A DNA stretch of 64,000 nt, from positions 186,001-250,000 of the forward strand of contig JADGEL010000002.1 in the NCBI GenBank assembly GCA_016744415.1, read 5' to 3'. The position numbers and the translations under genes are program-made. This document shows, piece by piece, positions 9,514 through 18,345 of this stretch; positions within the stretch are counted from its first letter, which is position 1; every line of letters begins with the position of its first letter. Source of the DNA: Flavobacteriaceae bacterium (GTDB lineage Bacteria > Bacteroidota > Bacteroidia > Flavobacteriales > Flavobacteriaceae). Below the pieces are notes generated by a model. That model did no database searches. It was given only the letters and a program-made list of their open reading frames with translations, and was not told where the DNA came from.

Positions 9514-9678
9514 TTAACCGCCAATTGGAGGATCAATCGGTGGGATATCAGGTTCATCCGTTGCAGAGACATCTTCTGTAAAATACAGTGTATCGTCTTC
9601 ATCGTTAGACATTGATTCGCAAGAGATCATAAGGTTGCACAATAGGAATAAGCCAAAAACACATTTTGTCAGTTTCAT
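9514..9678 (-). CDS. Small lipoprotein (54 residues)
   Basis: A short frame opens with an ATG at 9676-9678 and ends with TAA at 9514-9516. The start MKLTKCVFGLFLLCNLMISC is a clear lipoprotein signal with the modified Cys at residue 20. The mature part is only about 35 residues, strongly acidic (SNDEDDTLYFTED), and ends in a Pro/Ile-rich tail (DIPPIDPPIGG). It lies 79 bp upstream of the TPR kinase on the same strand. Tiny acidic lipoproteins of this kind are common beside flavobacterial two-component genes, but I know no function. Confidence 0.6.
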   Translation of the reverse strand: MKLTKCVFGLFLLCNLMISCESMSNDEDDTLYFTEDVSATDEPDIPPIDPPIGG

Positions 9679-9937
9679 AATTAAAAAGTTTAAAAAGTTT
9701 ATACAAATGTTGGCGTGCTAGCCACAGCCATTACTCAAAATAGTGCACAGGTTAAATAATTGAATACCTATGTTTTACGGTATATATTATTTAAAAAAGA
9801 AGCTTCTTGTTAGGACAAAATTAGGATGCCAAAATGGGGTACTCTAGGAATTGATATCACATTTAGTGAAACCACTATATCTACGAGTGAAACCTATACA
9901 AATACGAGTGAAACACCCATTTTGTAAAAGTTGAATT

Positions 9938-10666
9938 TTAATTTAATGATGATGGATGTGTAAACTTTGCTAAAGAATCATTCATATTGTTCATGATATC
10001 TTTATAGTTTTTGGTAAATGGAATGGACTGATTATTTTTACTTATGGAACAGGTAGATTTTCCAAAATGAATACGAGAAACGTAATTCATGTTAACGATG
10101 TAACTTTTATGTATGCGCGAAAATTCTTTTGGAAGGATGTTTATATATGTTTTGAGTGTCTTAAAGGCATTGATAATGGTACCATCGCTCATATGAAACT
10201 CGGTACTGTTGTTATCGGCTTTTAAGAAAAGTATTTCATCTGTATTCAGATAACGGTAGTCTTTATAGTATTTTAAACATATGGCTGTTTTTTTCTTAAC
10301 TCGCTTTTTTTTTTGGAAATTCAATATTGTTTTTCGAATTTCTAAATCTGGAAGCGGACAAAGTAGAAAGTCATGAAAACCCAATTTTATAGTATCATAC
10401 GCCTTTTCTTTAAAAGCTGAAATTGCCACAAAAACGGATTCTTCATAGCTGTATAAATTGGATTCACTTACAAATTGAAAAGCATTGTCTATCGCGGTAT
10501 CAATATTGATAAAAACCAAATCAGGCTTTTCTTTAAGCACCGTATTCATAGATATGCTGTAATCATCAGATACACCTATACAATTAAATTCATCAAAATC
10601 TTCCATTATTTTTTTAATGGAGTTGATTCTAGAATTGTTTTTTTCTATGATAAAATAATTACACAT
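9938..10666 (-). CDS. LytTR-family response regulator
   Basis: Residues 2-120 form a receiver-like domain (CNYFIIEKNNSRI, the probable acceptor Asp in LVFINIDTAI) whose acidic pair is weak, so phosphorylation is uncertain. The C-terminal 100 residues are a LytTR DNA-binding domain (YRYLNTDEILFLKADNNST, FSRIHKSYIVNMNYVSRI), which binds short direct repeats in promoters. I choose the ATG at 10664-10666 because the frame upstream offers only a TTG at 10688, and MCNYFIIEK fits the first receiver strand. No LytS/YpdA-type kinase is adjacent. It is separated from the small lipoprotein gene by 259 bp and is probably a single-gene unit. Confidence 0.8.
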   Translation of the reverse strand: MCNYFIIEKNNSRINSIKKIMEDFDEFNCIGVSDDYSISMNTVLKEKPDLVFINIDTAIDNAFQFVSESNLYSYEESVFVAISAFKEKAYDTIKLGFHDFLLCPLPDLEIRKTILNFQKKKRVKKKTAICLKYYKDYRYLNTDEILFLKADNNSTEFHMSDGTIINAFKTLKTYINILPKEFSRIHKSYIVNMNYVSRIHFGKSTCSISKNNQSIPFTKNYKDIMNNMNDSLAKFTHPSSLN

Positions 10667-10841
10667 TATTTCGATTCCGTTGAATTTCAAAATTATTACA
10701 AAAACATGAGAACCTAGTAGGGATACTCCATACAGATAAAATGAAAAGCCTTACTTATTTTTTAAAATTTTAATCAATAAATTTAATGTGTAAAAGAGGG
10801 CTATAAATTTGAATATTATTAGGATAAAATTGGTTCGTGGA

Positions 10842-10889
10842 GGTTCACTTCGACTCGTTTCGACTCACTTCGACTACGCTCAGTGATCA
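10842..10889. repeat. Short dispersed repeat of the CTTCGACT...CGCTCAGTGA type
   Basis: The stretch contains CACTTCGACT repeated and ends in GACTACGCTCAGTGATCA. Closely related stretches occur at 11455-11491 (inside the ATPase gene), 13232-13258 and 13981-14050, and a relative reading TTAGACTGCGCTCAGAATGA at 11551-11570. This is a family of short mobile or REP-like palindromic repeats common in Bacteroidota intergenic DNA, here concentrated in the 10.8-14.1 kb element remnant. Confidence 0.7.
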
Positions 10890-10989
10890 TAACTCAACGA
10901 CCAACACACAGGGTAAAGGATGGTAAAATCGGATACCGGATGCTGGAGTTGATTATTGATTCCTCTTAGAAGCAACTAATTAGGATTTC

Positions 10990-11351
10990 CATTTTATAAA
11001 TAGGTACTCATGAATATTCAACTTCTTTTATCCTTGCTATTTGAATCAAAGCTTATCAAGTTAAACATTTACTCCCCTAATTTTATTTGCCAAATAGGTG
11101 CTCGTGAATGTTTAACTTCTTTTATCCTTACTGCCTGAATCAAAGCTTATTAGGTTAAACATTTACTCCCCTAATTTTATTTTATAAATAGGAGCTCGTG
11201 AATGTTTAACTTCTTTTATCCTTACTACTTGAATCAAAGCTTATTAGGTTAAACATTTACTCCCCTAATTTTATTTTATAAATAGGAGCTCGTGAATGTT
11301 TAACTTCTTTTATCCTTACAATTTGAATCAAAGCTTATTAGGTTAAACATT
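10990..11351. repeat. 94-bp tandem repeat carrying copies of the ATPase gene end
   Basis: Four copies lie at an exact 94-bp spacing; the anchor CTC(A/G)TGAAT starts at 11007, 11101, 11195 and 11289. The rightmost copy contains the last 17 codons of the DnaC-like ATPase gene (MFNLISFDSNCKDKRS and stop). Each of the other three units keeps a minus-strand frame MFNLISFDS-x-x-KDKRS with its own stop, preceded by AGGGGAGTAA. The copies therefore arose by duplication of the 3' end of the gene. Most coding differences fall on the two codons between Ser9 and Lys12 (NC, SS, GS, NS). Confidence 0.9.
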
Positions 11352-12088
11352 TGACGCATGCGAGAACGGACACGATTGCCATAACGTTCTTCTAGTTCTT
11401 GGGCATTGAGATTGGTAGTGGCATGAGTAAGGATTGGTTGAGGGGCTTTTTTGACTTCGTTTCGGTTCACTTCGACTCCGCTCAGTGATCCATGTTCATT
11501 GGTGGAACTCAGTTCTAAATTAGCTGATAGTTGTTGATTTTTTGAGATTCTTAGACTGCGCTCAGAATGACAAAAGAGGTCGTAACGTGACAGCATTACT
11601 TCTCCCATAACGTTGCAGTCTTTTCCAAAATGACGCCCTTCTGGTTCGACACCTAAATCGTCAAAACAATAGAAACTATTATTGCCATATTGCTCAATTG
11701 CTCCAAAGCCTTGATTGTTGAATTGGAAGGTGACTTTTCTTGTTGGTATTAATTCATATCGCTTTTGATAGGGAACAAAATATGGCAATAACTCCATAAG
11801 ACTTGTTTTCCCACACCCCACAGGCCCGGATAAAAGAATGCCTTTGTTTATGTCTACGCCTAGTTTTTGACAGCCTTCTTGATCTCTGATGAAATAGGTG
11901 CATAATTTCAGTAGAATATCACGGTCTTCTGAATAGATTTCAAAGGATTTTCCGAATAAGATCTTGCCTTTGCTGTTTAAGTAAATTAAAATTTTATTAA
12001 AGTCAAAGGTAATTTCTGAACCAACACATTTTCCTAATACATACTGGGAGTTTCCTTCGATAATGACATGTGGTTCTTTGGTTTTCAT
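11300..12088 (-). CDS. DnaC-like P-loop ATPase with repeat-derived insertion
   Basis: This 262-residue protein resembles the helicase-loader/IstB-like ATPases of Bacteroidota mobile elements: Walker A GPVGCGKT at residues 88-95, Walker B CFDDLG at 141-146, a sensor segment THATTNLN at 221-228 and the arginine-rich end GNRVRSRMRQMFNLISF. Between residues 173 and about 214 it has an inserted stretch (CHSERSLRIS through SLSGVEVNRNEV) translated in frame from two dispersed repeat copies (DNA 11455-11491 and 11542-11575). It separates Walker B from the sensor strand, so activity is doubtful even though the frame is intact. The 3' end has been tandemly duplicated. It follows the replication-type gene at 12180 and likely served the replication or mobilisation of an integrated element. 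Confidence 0.75.
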   Translation of the reverse strand: MKTKEPHVIIEGNSQYVLGKCVGSEITFDFNKILIYLNSKGKILFGKSFEIYSEDRDILLKLCTYFIRDQEGCQKLGVDINKGILLSGPVGCGKTSLMELLPYFVPYQKRYELIPTRKVTFQFNNQGFGAIEQYGNNSFYCFDDLGVEPEGRHFGKDCNVMGEVMLSRYDLFCHSERSLRISKNQQLSANLELSSTNEHGSLSGVEVNRNEVKKAPQPILTHATTNLNAQELEERYGNRVRSRMRQMFNLISFDSNCKDKRS

Positions 12089-12104
12089 AGTTTTAATTTA
12101 AAAG

Positions 12105-12178
12105 ATTACTTCGTCGTTAGCTTCGCTAGGCACCCTCAAGGAAGCAATGCTTCCATTCGTGCAATTCTCGTAATGACA
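12105..12178. repeat. Repeat-rich spacer with small hairpins
   Basis: The gap between the ATPase gene and the gene to its right contains TAGCTTCGCTA and GGAAGCAATGCTTCC, both short self-complementary hairpins, followed by ATTCTCGTAATGACA, an end typical of the dispersed Bacteroidota repeats seen nearby. No separate gene is present. Confidence 0.5.
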
Positions 12179-12179
12179 A

Positions 12180-12866
12180 CTATAGAGGCTCATGGTAATT
12201 TTTATCTTTATTAATCTTTAGGTTGTCTTGATTTTGGTCAACTGGATTTTCTGTTTGCTTGTTTGGTGAGAATCTTCTTGATATTTTAATTTCTTCTGCT
12301 TTTAGCATCCATTTAGTTGCTGCAGCTTGCCAATTGAGTATTGGCGACCTCCCTCCCATTTTCCAACCTGTGGCCTGATAATGATTGAAAAATTTGTGTG
12401 CCTCAAATTTTGGCCAATCTTTTTGAAAAAAAAATTGAATCACCTCTTTTTCATTTTTTGGTGCCCCTCGTTTTAAATTAGTTGTTTCTTGTTTGTTAAT
12501 GTTTGTATTAGATACTTGTGCTTGTCCGTTTTTGATCGGTTGTAAGTCTTGTTCTTGATTGGAGCTTGTCTCAAAATTGAACATCTTAATCTGACTTCCT
12601 TTAAATGGATTGTGGGAAGGAATGTACAGTATGTATTTCCAGTAGCTTAATTCTTTGATGCACCTATGATAGGTGCTTTTTGATCCTATTTTAGAATATT
12701 TCATTACTTCTTCTCGGTTGATGTAGAATATATCTGGAAATCGGTTGTAGTTCCATATATTGAAGAGGGCTAAATACATACTGATATGAGTTGGATTGAG
12801 ACGGTTGTCTTTGTAGAATTGTAGGAAGACACCGTTGATGTGTTTTATGTAGTTTGTTTTGTTCAT
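12180..12866 (-). CDS. Replication-type winged-helix protein of an integrative element
   Basis: This 228-residue protein has an N-terminal helix-turn-helix region (NPTHISMYLALFNIWNYNRFP, then REEVMKYSKIGSKSTYHRCIKEL), a linker rich in Gln/Asn/Lys, and a C-terminal segment (FFNHYQATGWKMGGRSPILNWQAAATKWM) like the DnaD/DnaB-II type domain that binds replication loaders. Proteins with this order are often encoded next to a DnaC-like ATPase on Bacteroidota elements, as here (91-bp gap). I infer a role in starting replication of the element. The start is the ATG at 12864-12866; there is no signal peptide. Confidence 0.65.
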   Translation of the reverse strand: MNKTNYIKHINGVFLQFYKDNRLNPTHISMYLALFNIWNYNRFPDIFYINREEVMKYSKIGSKSTYHRCIKELSYWKYILYIPSHNPFKGSQIKMFNFETSSNQEQDLQPIKNGQAQVSNTNINKQETTNLKRGAPKNEKEVIQFFFQKDWPKFEAHKFFNHYQATGWKMGGRSPILNWQAAATKWMLKAEEIKISRRFSPNKQTENPVDQNQDNLKINKDKNYHEPL

Positions 12867-13633
12867 GATTTACACGCTGCATTGATGTTAAATTGTTGGT
12901 TTGAATTTCTCATTTATTTTAAATTTAGATTCAAATAAAGAATTTCTTGAAACGAACTATCCTCGAGGCAGAGCCATGGCCATATTTCGCTCGTTTCATT
13001 TTGACCTTTTTAAGGTCAAAACCAAAATTCTGTTATATAGATTCCCGTTTTATTCATTGGTTCTTATTTCAAATTAATGAATTCATGAATCTTCGATTTC
13101 ACGGAATGACAATTTCAACGGAATGACAATTTCAACGGAAACCCCGAGGCAAACCCTCGAGGAATTATTTTCGATTAAAAAGATTCCTGTTTTACTGAAT
13201 AAAGTTCAGCATATGGTGCGGGAATTATTTAACTCGTTTCGACTCCGTTCAGTGACCAACCCACATTAAACGCACTCAGAGCAAAAAAGTCAAGCCTTGG
13301 ATTTTACGATACACCCATATCACATTAATTTTGTCATCTATTTGATTGTGTTTTCCTGTTTTCATTTTCTTTGATTGTCCAAAGAAAACAAAACAAAAGA
13401 AAGGGCACTTTTCTGAGAAATTTTTTCTGATTTATACAATCAGAAAAACACTTTGTCAAAACTACGCGTCACTTCATTCCTGGAAATCGCAGTTTTTCCA
13501 ACACATTTTGCAGAAAAGGATAGCTTCTAACTTTATAATTAAACATTCACGACTTGATTCTTAAATACATAATATCACATATAGTTTATTTTAGTTCGTA
13601 TTAATACTGATTTGAATGAACCTTTGATTATTG
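12867..13633. other. Non-coding remnant region
   Basis: No supported gene lies in these 0.77 kb. The stretch holds fragments of dispersed repeats (13095-13140 with ACGGAATGACAATTTCA twice; 13232-13258 of the CTCGTTTCGACTCCGTTCAG type) and a segment at 13340-13520 resembling another recurrent Bacteroidota spacer (AAAGGGCACTTTTC and around). The 72-codon plus frame at 13346-13564 is Lys/Phe-rich and has no protein-like pattern. This is what a decaying mobile element looks like. Confidence 0.45.
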
Positions 13634-13912
13634 TTAATATTTGTTATCGACTCGATTGGATTCGAGTATTTTTTGAATTTCTTCGTAATCGTAATAAATG
13701 ATACCCCCAATTTTGGTATAGGGTAAGGTTCCGTTCATGCGCAAATTTTGTAAGGTACCTGGAGAGACACTGAGTAATACGCGGACTTCATTGGATTTGA
13801 GCCATTTTTTGACCTTAAAACCTGAATGGGTACTTATAATGTCTTTGATTTCATCGATTAAATCAATTTTAAATTTCATTAAATCTTCTGTGGTAATAAT
13901 TTGTGCTGGCAT
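13634..13912 (-). CDS. Excisionase-like helix-turn-helix protein
   Basis: The protein is about 92 residues from the ATG at 13910-13912 (MPAQIITTEDLMKFKIDLI). I prefer this start to one at 13969 because relatives begin with this TTEDL segment. After an amphipathic N-terminal helix comes a MerR/excisionase-type HTH: KKWLKSNEVRVLLSVSPGTLQNLRMNGTLPYTKIGGIIYYDYEEIQKILE. Such small proteins bind element ends and direct excision, or act as local regulators. It sits in the element remnant with RteC and the replication-type genes; no integrase lies beside it. Confidence 0.75.
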   Translation of the reverse strand: MPAQIITTEDLMKFKIDLIDEIKDIISTHSGFKVKKWLKSNEVRVLLSVSPGTLQNLRMNGTLPYTKIGGIIYYDYEEIQKILESNRVDNKY

Positions 13913-14340
13913 ATGAAATGATTTAGATTTTAAAATAATTTTTGAAAGCATATTGAGGTCCGGACCCATCTTTAGAGGTTTTTCGTCTCACTTCGACTCG
14001 TTTCGACTTCGCTCAACGACCACCGCTCAGTGACGAAGGTTCAGTGATCGACAAAAAGATTACTTCGCTACGCTCTTAATGACGGCTTGGATACCTCTGA
14101 TCCGTTTCGACTTCATAAACATCCTTTAGCTCTATTTGACTTTCGTTTGGCAAAGATGTAGCTGTTTATTGAGCTTTATTCTATAGTTGTTCCCAAGTTG
14201 GGTGTTTTTTTTGCTCAACTAAAAATGATTGATTTTGTTGTTTTTTGTAATTTAAATTCGAGATAAAGCGCATAAATAAGTTCAAATACTATGATTCAAA
14301 ACAAGTTTACATTTTTCCCAACTTGGGCTTAGATTGGGGC
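13913..14340. other. Repeat-bearing intergenic region
   Basis: No gene is supported. Positions 13981-14050 hold a compound dispersed repeat (CACTTCGACTCGTTTCGACT, CGCTCAACGACC, CGCTCAGTGACG), followed by another fragment at 14058-14090 (TTACTTCGCTACGCTCTTAA). An AT-rich stretch from 14150 to 14340 carries CCCAACTTGGG-like words at 14192-14201 and 14317-14326; together they might form a regulator site upstream of the excisionase gene. Confidence 0.4.
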
Positions 14341-15180
14341 TTATTGATCGAGTTCTTCAATACATTTTATTAACGATTCTTGAAGTTTATTAAGAAACTT
14401 AGATTTGCCTCCTTTTCTCGATCTAATTTCAATGAAAGTATGGTAATAATTGCCTAATTCGATATTAAATATTTCTTCACATAAAGAAGCTATTTCTTTA
14501 ATTCCAACTACCCCACTATTAATCACCCCACTACTTTGAATTGCGTAGATCAATTCAATAAGATCTGTTTTACTCCCTGTCCAGAAAAATTTTGATTGTT
14601 TATTCAACAATTCCGGTATCACGGTTTCAATATTATTTTCAAGTTTCAATATTTCCTGTTGGAGGTATACGATAAGCATGTCGTACGCCATTATTGTGGC
14701 TACTGTACAATCTTGACTTGTGGAAAACTGCTCATCGGTAAAAAAGTGAAAGGAATCTGAATGCAATCTTAAATCAGCTTTCCCTCTAACAAAATACTGT
14801 TCGTCTAAAAATGTAGCTCCTCGCCTGTAATACTGATAAAACTCCAGTTTATCATTGAAATATATTTGCAGTTTGTCTATATGGTTGCTTAAGTATTTTC
14901 TTTGAGATTTGATACGGCTTCTAGGCCTTTTACTTTCAATATTAATGAGTTTCACATAATAAATAAGTTTACTAAATACTTGCGGCTTGATGTATTTAAA
15001 AAAATGTATTTCGGACTTTATACTTTTGAAACCTTGAGCAATCACTAATTTTTGTAATTTCCTTATACATAATTCAATATAGGATATTCCTGCTTCAGAT
15101 TTACACAGTGCATCTTTGTTTTCTAATTCTAGAACTTCCAACTTTTTATCCAAATCGGAAATAATGTTTTTATAAATCAT
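14341..15180 (-). CDS. rteC: RteC-family regulator of conjugative transposon excision
   Basis: This 279-residue protein matches the RteC family along most of its length. The clearest part is the C-terminal domain FFWTGSKTDLIELIYAIQSS followed by GVVGIKEIASLCEEIFNIEL and GNYYHTFIEIRSRKGGKSKF. In CTnDOT of Bacteroides, RteC responds to the RteAB two-component system and switches on the excision genes. Here no RteAB, integrase or tra genes lie alongside, so it is probably a survivor of an element whose other surviving parts are the excisionase-like and DnaC-like genes to the left. The frame is intact. I use the symbol by family membership only. Confidence 0.85.
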   Translation of the reverse strand: MIYKNIISDLDKKLEVLELENKDALCKSEAGISYIELCIRKLQKLVIAQGFKSIKSEIHFFKYIKPQVFSKLIYYVKLINIESKRPRSRIKSQRKYLSNHIDKLQIYFNDKLEFYQYYRRGATFLDEQYFVRGKADLRLHSDSFHFFTDEQFSTSQDCTVATIMAYDMLIVYLQQEILKLENNIETVIPELLNKQSKFFWTGSKTDLIELIYAIQSSGVINSGVVGIKEIASLCEEIFNIELGNYYHTFIEIRSRKGGKSKFLNKLQESLIKCIEELDQ

Positions 15181-15262
15181 CTAATGAAGATTGTGCATTA
15201 AAATAAAATTGAAATTACTATATGGGAGGAAATTTTTGGATTGTAAAAATTACAATACTACT

Positions 15263-17680
15263 TTAGTTTTTATTGTGAATAGACTCAATCATTTCCATTG
15301 AAAAATTATCTTTTGCTTGAATATAAGCAACCTTGGATTTTATTATTGCGCCTAACTTTTTCTTTTCAAATGCTGCTGTTAACCCAAAATCAACTTTCTT
15401 AAAATTCAATGCCTTGGCTCTTTTAATAGTTTGATATAGCAATTGACGGTATGTTTGATATTTTTTCAAACACTTATAATTCAACCCTACAAAAGCAGGT
15501 GTATAAGTATGCTTACAATTTTTATAGCAGAACATTACCCCTACAGGAGTTCTAAATTTTGGCTCTAATTCATCTTTAATCGTTAAAACAATGAATTCCC
15601 AATTGGGATTTGTTGACATTAACTCAAGTGTTTTAGATGGAAACGAAAAGGTGTTTAACCCAAAGTTGTTATTTCGTACGTTTTCATATAACTCGAAAAA
15701 ATGACTTATTTCGATGGGTGTTAGTTTGTTTTTATATGAGATTTGAAAGCATGATTCAAAGGGTAAGATTTCTTTTCTAAAGTGACGTCTATTTCTTGAA
15801 GATAATGAAGCGATGTATTCGTTTGTATTGCTCCAAGACAACTTCTCTAAACTACATGATTCTGGCATGTTGGTTTTAATAAATCCCTGTTGATGAAAAA
15901 TTTGATTTAATTTATCGTCCTTTTCAAAATCTCTTAAAACCAGCATAGAAGGATTTAATTCCAGCTCTAGTTCTTCCAGTTTTTGGAACATTAAATCCAA
16001 GGCCATTGACCAATGAGGATGTTTCTTGTTTAAGTAATAATGCTGCCCTTCTGTAAAAAGAGTCCCCATATTTAATACATAGGAGGTATTTAAATACGGG
16101 GTTTGGATTCTTTTCTTTTCTAATTTAATTGAAATAGATTCTGGGGCAAGCATATCATCTTTCCAAAGATTGTAGGTGAAAAAAGTTGCGAAAACCGGTT
16201 GATTTTGATGATCGCGGATTATGAAATAATAAAATTTCCAATTGTGTTCTTTCAATTTATTATTTTGAAAAACGGATTCTAAAAACAACAATCCATCCCA
16301 ATCAAAGACACCTTTCTTACCCATTAGCCTATTCCATTCTTCTTTATGAACATTTACAATTGTATGTTCTAATTGCATTGAAAATTCCTTTGAATTAATT
16401 GTTGGTATCGCTTGTGCTGTGGGAATTTTAAATGCACTATACACTCTTTTTCTAGTGGTGTTGACTTCTTCTAAGGCTTTTGGAAAATGATAGTTCATTG
16501 CTTCTACCAAACTTTTTATTTCTTCTTTTTGATTGTGCCTAGAAATGGTAATACGCACCCCTGTATTTTTTACAGGCACTGCCGGAAATATACCAAGGCT
16601 TACAAAAAACCCTTCTTTCATTAAACGGTTGACAAAATTGTAACCTGTTTTTGGCATCCCAGTACCAACAAAAAAAACTGGAGAATCGTTTGTGTCAATT
16701 AGTGGTAAATCTGTTTGTTGCAACAGTGTGTTAAACAATATTATACGTTCTTGTAATTGAGACTGAAGTTTATATATTTCTGGTGATAAATGAATATTAG
16801 AAGAGGCAATGGCAGCACCTACGGAAGCCGGTTCTAATTGGGCAGAAAATGTAAGTGGCCCTCCAAATGTCTTAATTTTATTATACATCTTAGGATCGGA
16901 ACAGGCTAATAAAGCACCACTAGCTCCAAAGGTTTTGCTCAATGTTCCAAAAACTAAAATATTAGGTGGTAGTTCATCTAATTGACTCATCACATAACCT
17001 GTTCCATTTTTCCCTGTCCAACTCATACCATGGACATCATCGCAATACAAAAAGAGTTGCGGATATTTATTGCATAATTTTAATAGTTCTTTGATAGGTG
17101 CATAATCGCCATACATTGAATACACACCATCTACCATGTACCAAATTTTCTTGTGTTTTGAGGATAATGTCTTGATTTTATCTTCGAGCATTTGCAAGTT
17201 ATTATGCCGAATCATTTCGATAGTAACACTCCTAGATTTCAATGTTTTGGCAGCACTTTGGACAGACCAATGTACTTGATGGTCTAATATAATGGCATCC
17301 TGATCATCTACGACACTTGGAATGACACCGAGATGACCCAAAGTGCTGTTTTTTGTAATAATGACTGGGTTCTGATACATTTTTTTAATCTGCTCTTCCA
17401 ATGTTTTGTATAGCGGATGGGAAATATAAGTTTTAGAAAGTGGAAATTGTGTGCCATATTTGTTGATTGCACTTATGGCCGCTTTTTTTAACCGAGCATC
17501 TTGCTCTAATCCTAAGTAGCCGGTAGTTCCGAAATGAAACAACTCCTTGTTTTTTATTTGAATGGCTCTTCCAGAAAACGATTCTCCTCCTGCATATAGA
17601 TGAAGCACACCTGCTTGTTTTGCATCGGTAAAAACTTCGTTTACCGTGTCTAAAAAGTTATTTGTTTTAATTTTTGCCAT
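15263..17680 (-). CDS. PLP-dependent alpha-oxoamine synthase fused to GNAT/FemAB-like domain
   Basis: I choose the ATG at 17678-17680 (MAKIKTNNFLDTVNEVF), giving 805 residues; an ATG 42 bp upstream gives a less typical N-terminus. Residues 30-405 are an aminotransferase class I/II fold of the AONS/serine palmitoyltransferase group: GTTGYLG (51-57), CDDVHG (213-218), and the PLP lysine K249 in GTLSKTFGASG. Residues about 430-800 are a separate acyltransferase-like region (VFATFFTYNLW, RNRRHFRKEILPF, PAFVGLNYKCLKKYQTYRQLLY) resembling GNAT/FemAB folds. The first half should condense an acyl thioester with an amino acid; the second may N-acylate the product, as in sphingoid or sulfonolipid pathways. 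This two-domain protein is known in Bacteroidota, but its product is not established. It is divergent from the STAS-like gene. Confidence 0.8.
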   Translation of the reverse strand: MAKIKTNNFLDTVNEVFTDAKQAGVLHLYAGGESFSGRAIQIKNKELFHFGTTGYLGLEQDARLKKAAISAINKYGTQFPLSKTYISHPLYKTLEEQIKKMYQNPVIITKNSTLGHLGVIPSVVDDQDAIILDHQVHWSVQSAAKTLKSRSVTIEMIRHNNLQMLEDKIKTLSSKHKKIWYMVDGVYSMYGDYAPIKELLKLCNKYPQLFLYCDDVHGMSWTGKNGTGYVMSQLDELPPNILVFGTLSKTFGASGALLACSDPKMYNKIKTFGGPLTFSAQLEPASVGAAIASSNIHLSPEIYKLQSQLQERIILFNTLLQQTDLPLIDTNDSPVFFVGTGMPKTGYNFVNRLMKEGFFVSLGIFPAVPVKNTGVRITISRHNQKEEIKSLVEAMNYHFPKALEEVNTTRKRVYSAFKIPTAQAIPTINSKEFSMQLEHTIVNVHKEEWNRLMGKKGVFDWDGLLFLESVFQNNKLKEHNWKFYYFIIRDHQNQPVFATFFTYNLWKDDMLAPESISIKLEKKRIQTPYLNTSYVLNMGTLFTEGQHYYLNKKHPHWSMALDLMFQKLEELELELNPSMLVLRDFEKDDKLNQIFHQQGFIKTNMPESCSLEKLSWSNTNEYIASLSSRNRRHFRKEILPFESCFQISYKNKLTPIEISHFFELYENVRNNNFGLNTFSFPSKTLELMSTNPNWEFIVLTIKDELEPKFRTPVGVMFCYKNCKHTYTPAFVGLNYKCLKKYQTYRQLLYQTIKRAKALNFKKVDFGLTAAFEKKKLGAIIKSKVAYIQAKDNFSMEMIESIHNKN

Positions 17681-17925
17681 ATTATTACACCTATTTAAAT
17701 GATTTATTCGTGTTGTTTTCAAACCCTGTTACGGGTAAAAAACATTTAAAATTCATTAAAAAAACAATACTATTTCAAAAATTCAACTAAATAATCCTTA
17801 TCTGACAATACAAACTACTTATTTGACAAAGAACGTGTTACATTGTTATAGAATACCCAAATTTGATGTCGAATTATTGAGTCCGTTCATAAATTTTGAG
17901 TTACTTTACATAAAATTGTAATGAA

Positions 17926-18303
17926 ATGAATACTAAGCTCTTTGAGAATAAGTATGCAAAGTTTTGGATATATGGTAAAATACTCTTTTTTGAATATAAG
18001 TCTGATTTGGTGATAGATTTGACTGCTGCTCAATTAATTGTTGCAGATCGAATTAAATTTCAGAACGAAACTGCTTATCCTATTTTATGTGATTTTCGTG
18101 TTGTAATGGACTTAGATAAAGGTGCAAGAGATTATTTAGCGCAATCTGGTTCAGTACTGACTAAAGCTGTTGCTATTCTGGTGCACCAAAAAGTATCACG
18201 CGCTATTTCTTCTTTCTATGTTACTATTAGTAAACCATCAATTCCCACTAAATTATTTGATGACAAGGCTAAGGCTTTAGCATTTCTTTCGGATTATATA
18301 TAA
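17926..18303 (+). CDS. Small STAS/SpoIIAA-like protein
   Basis: The 125-residue protein has alternating strands and helices of a SpoIIAA/STAS-like fold: YAKFWIYGKILFFEYKSDLVIDLTAAQLIVADRI, then PILCDFRVVMDLDKGARDYLA, then AVAILVHQKVSRAISSFYV. No catalytic motif is present. It is divergent from the PLP/GNAT fusion gene (245-bp shared promoter region) and 42 bp upstream of the AraC-type regulator on the same strand. Similar small proteins sit beside sensory regulators in flavobacteria and may act as a partner switch. The function is inferred only. Confidence 0.65.
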   Translation: MNTKLFENKYAKFWIYGKILFFEYKSDLVIDLTAAQLIVADRIKFQNETAYPILCDFRVVMDLDKGARDYLAQSGSVLTKAVAILVHQKVSRAISSFYVTISKPSIPTKLFDDKAKALAFLSDYI

Positions 18304-18345
18304 TTAAAAAAGTCTTGTTTTAAATACGAGTTAATTTATCCTTTT

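Noticed and set aside
13346-13564. Plus-strand frame of 72 codons
   Set aside because: It overlaps a recurrent Bacteroidota spacer sequence and has no protein-like pattern.
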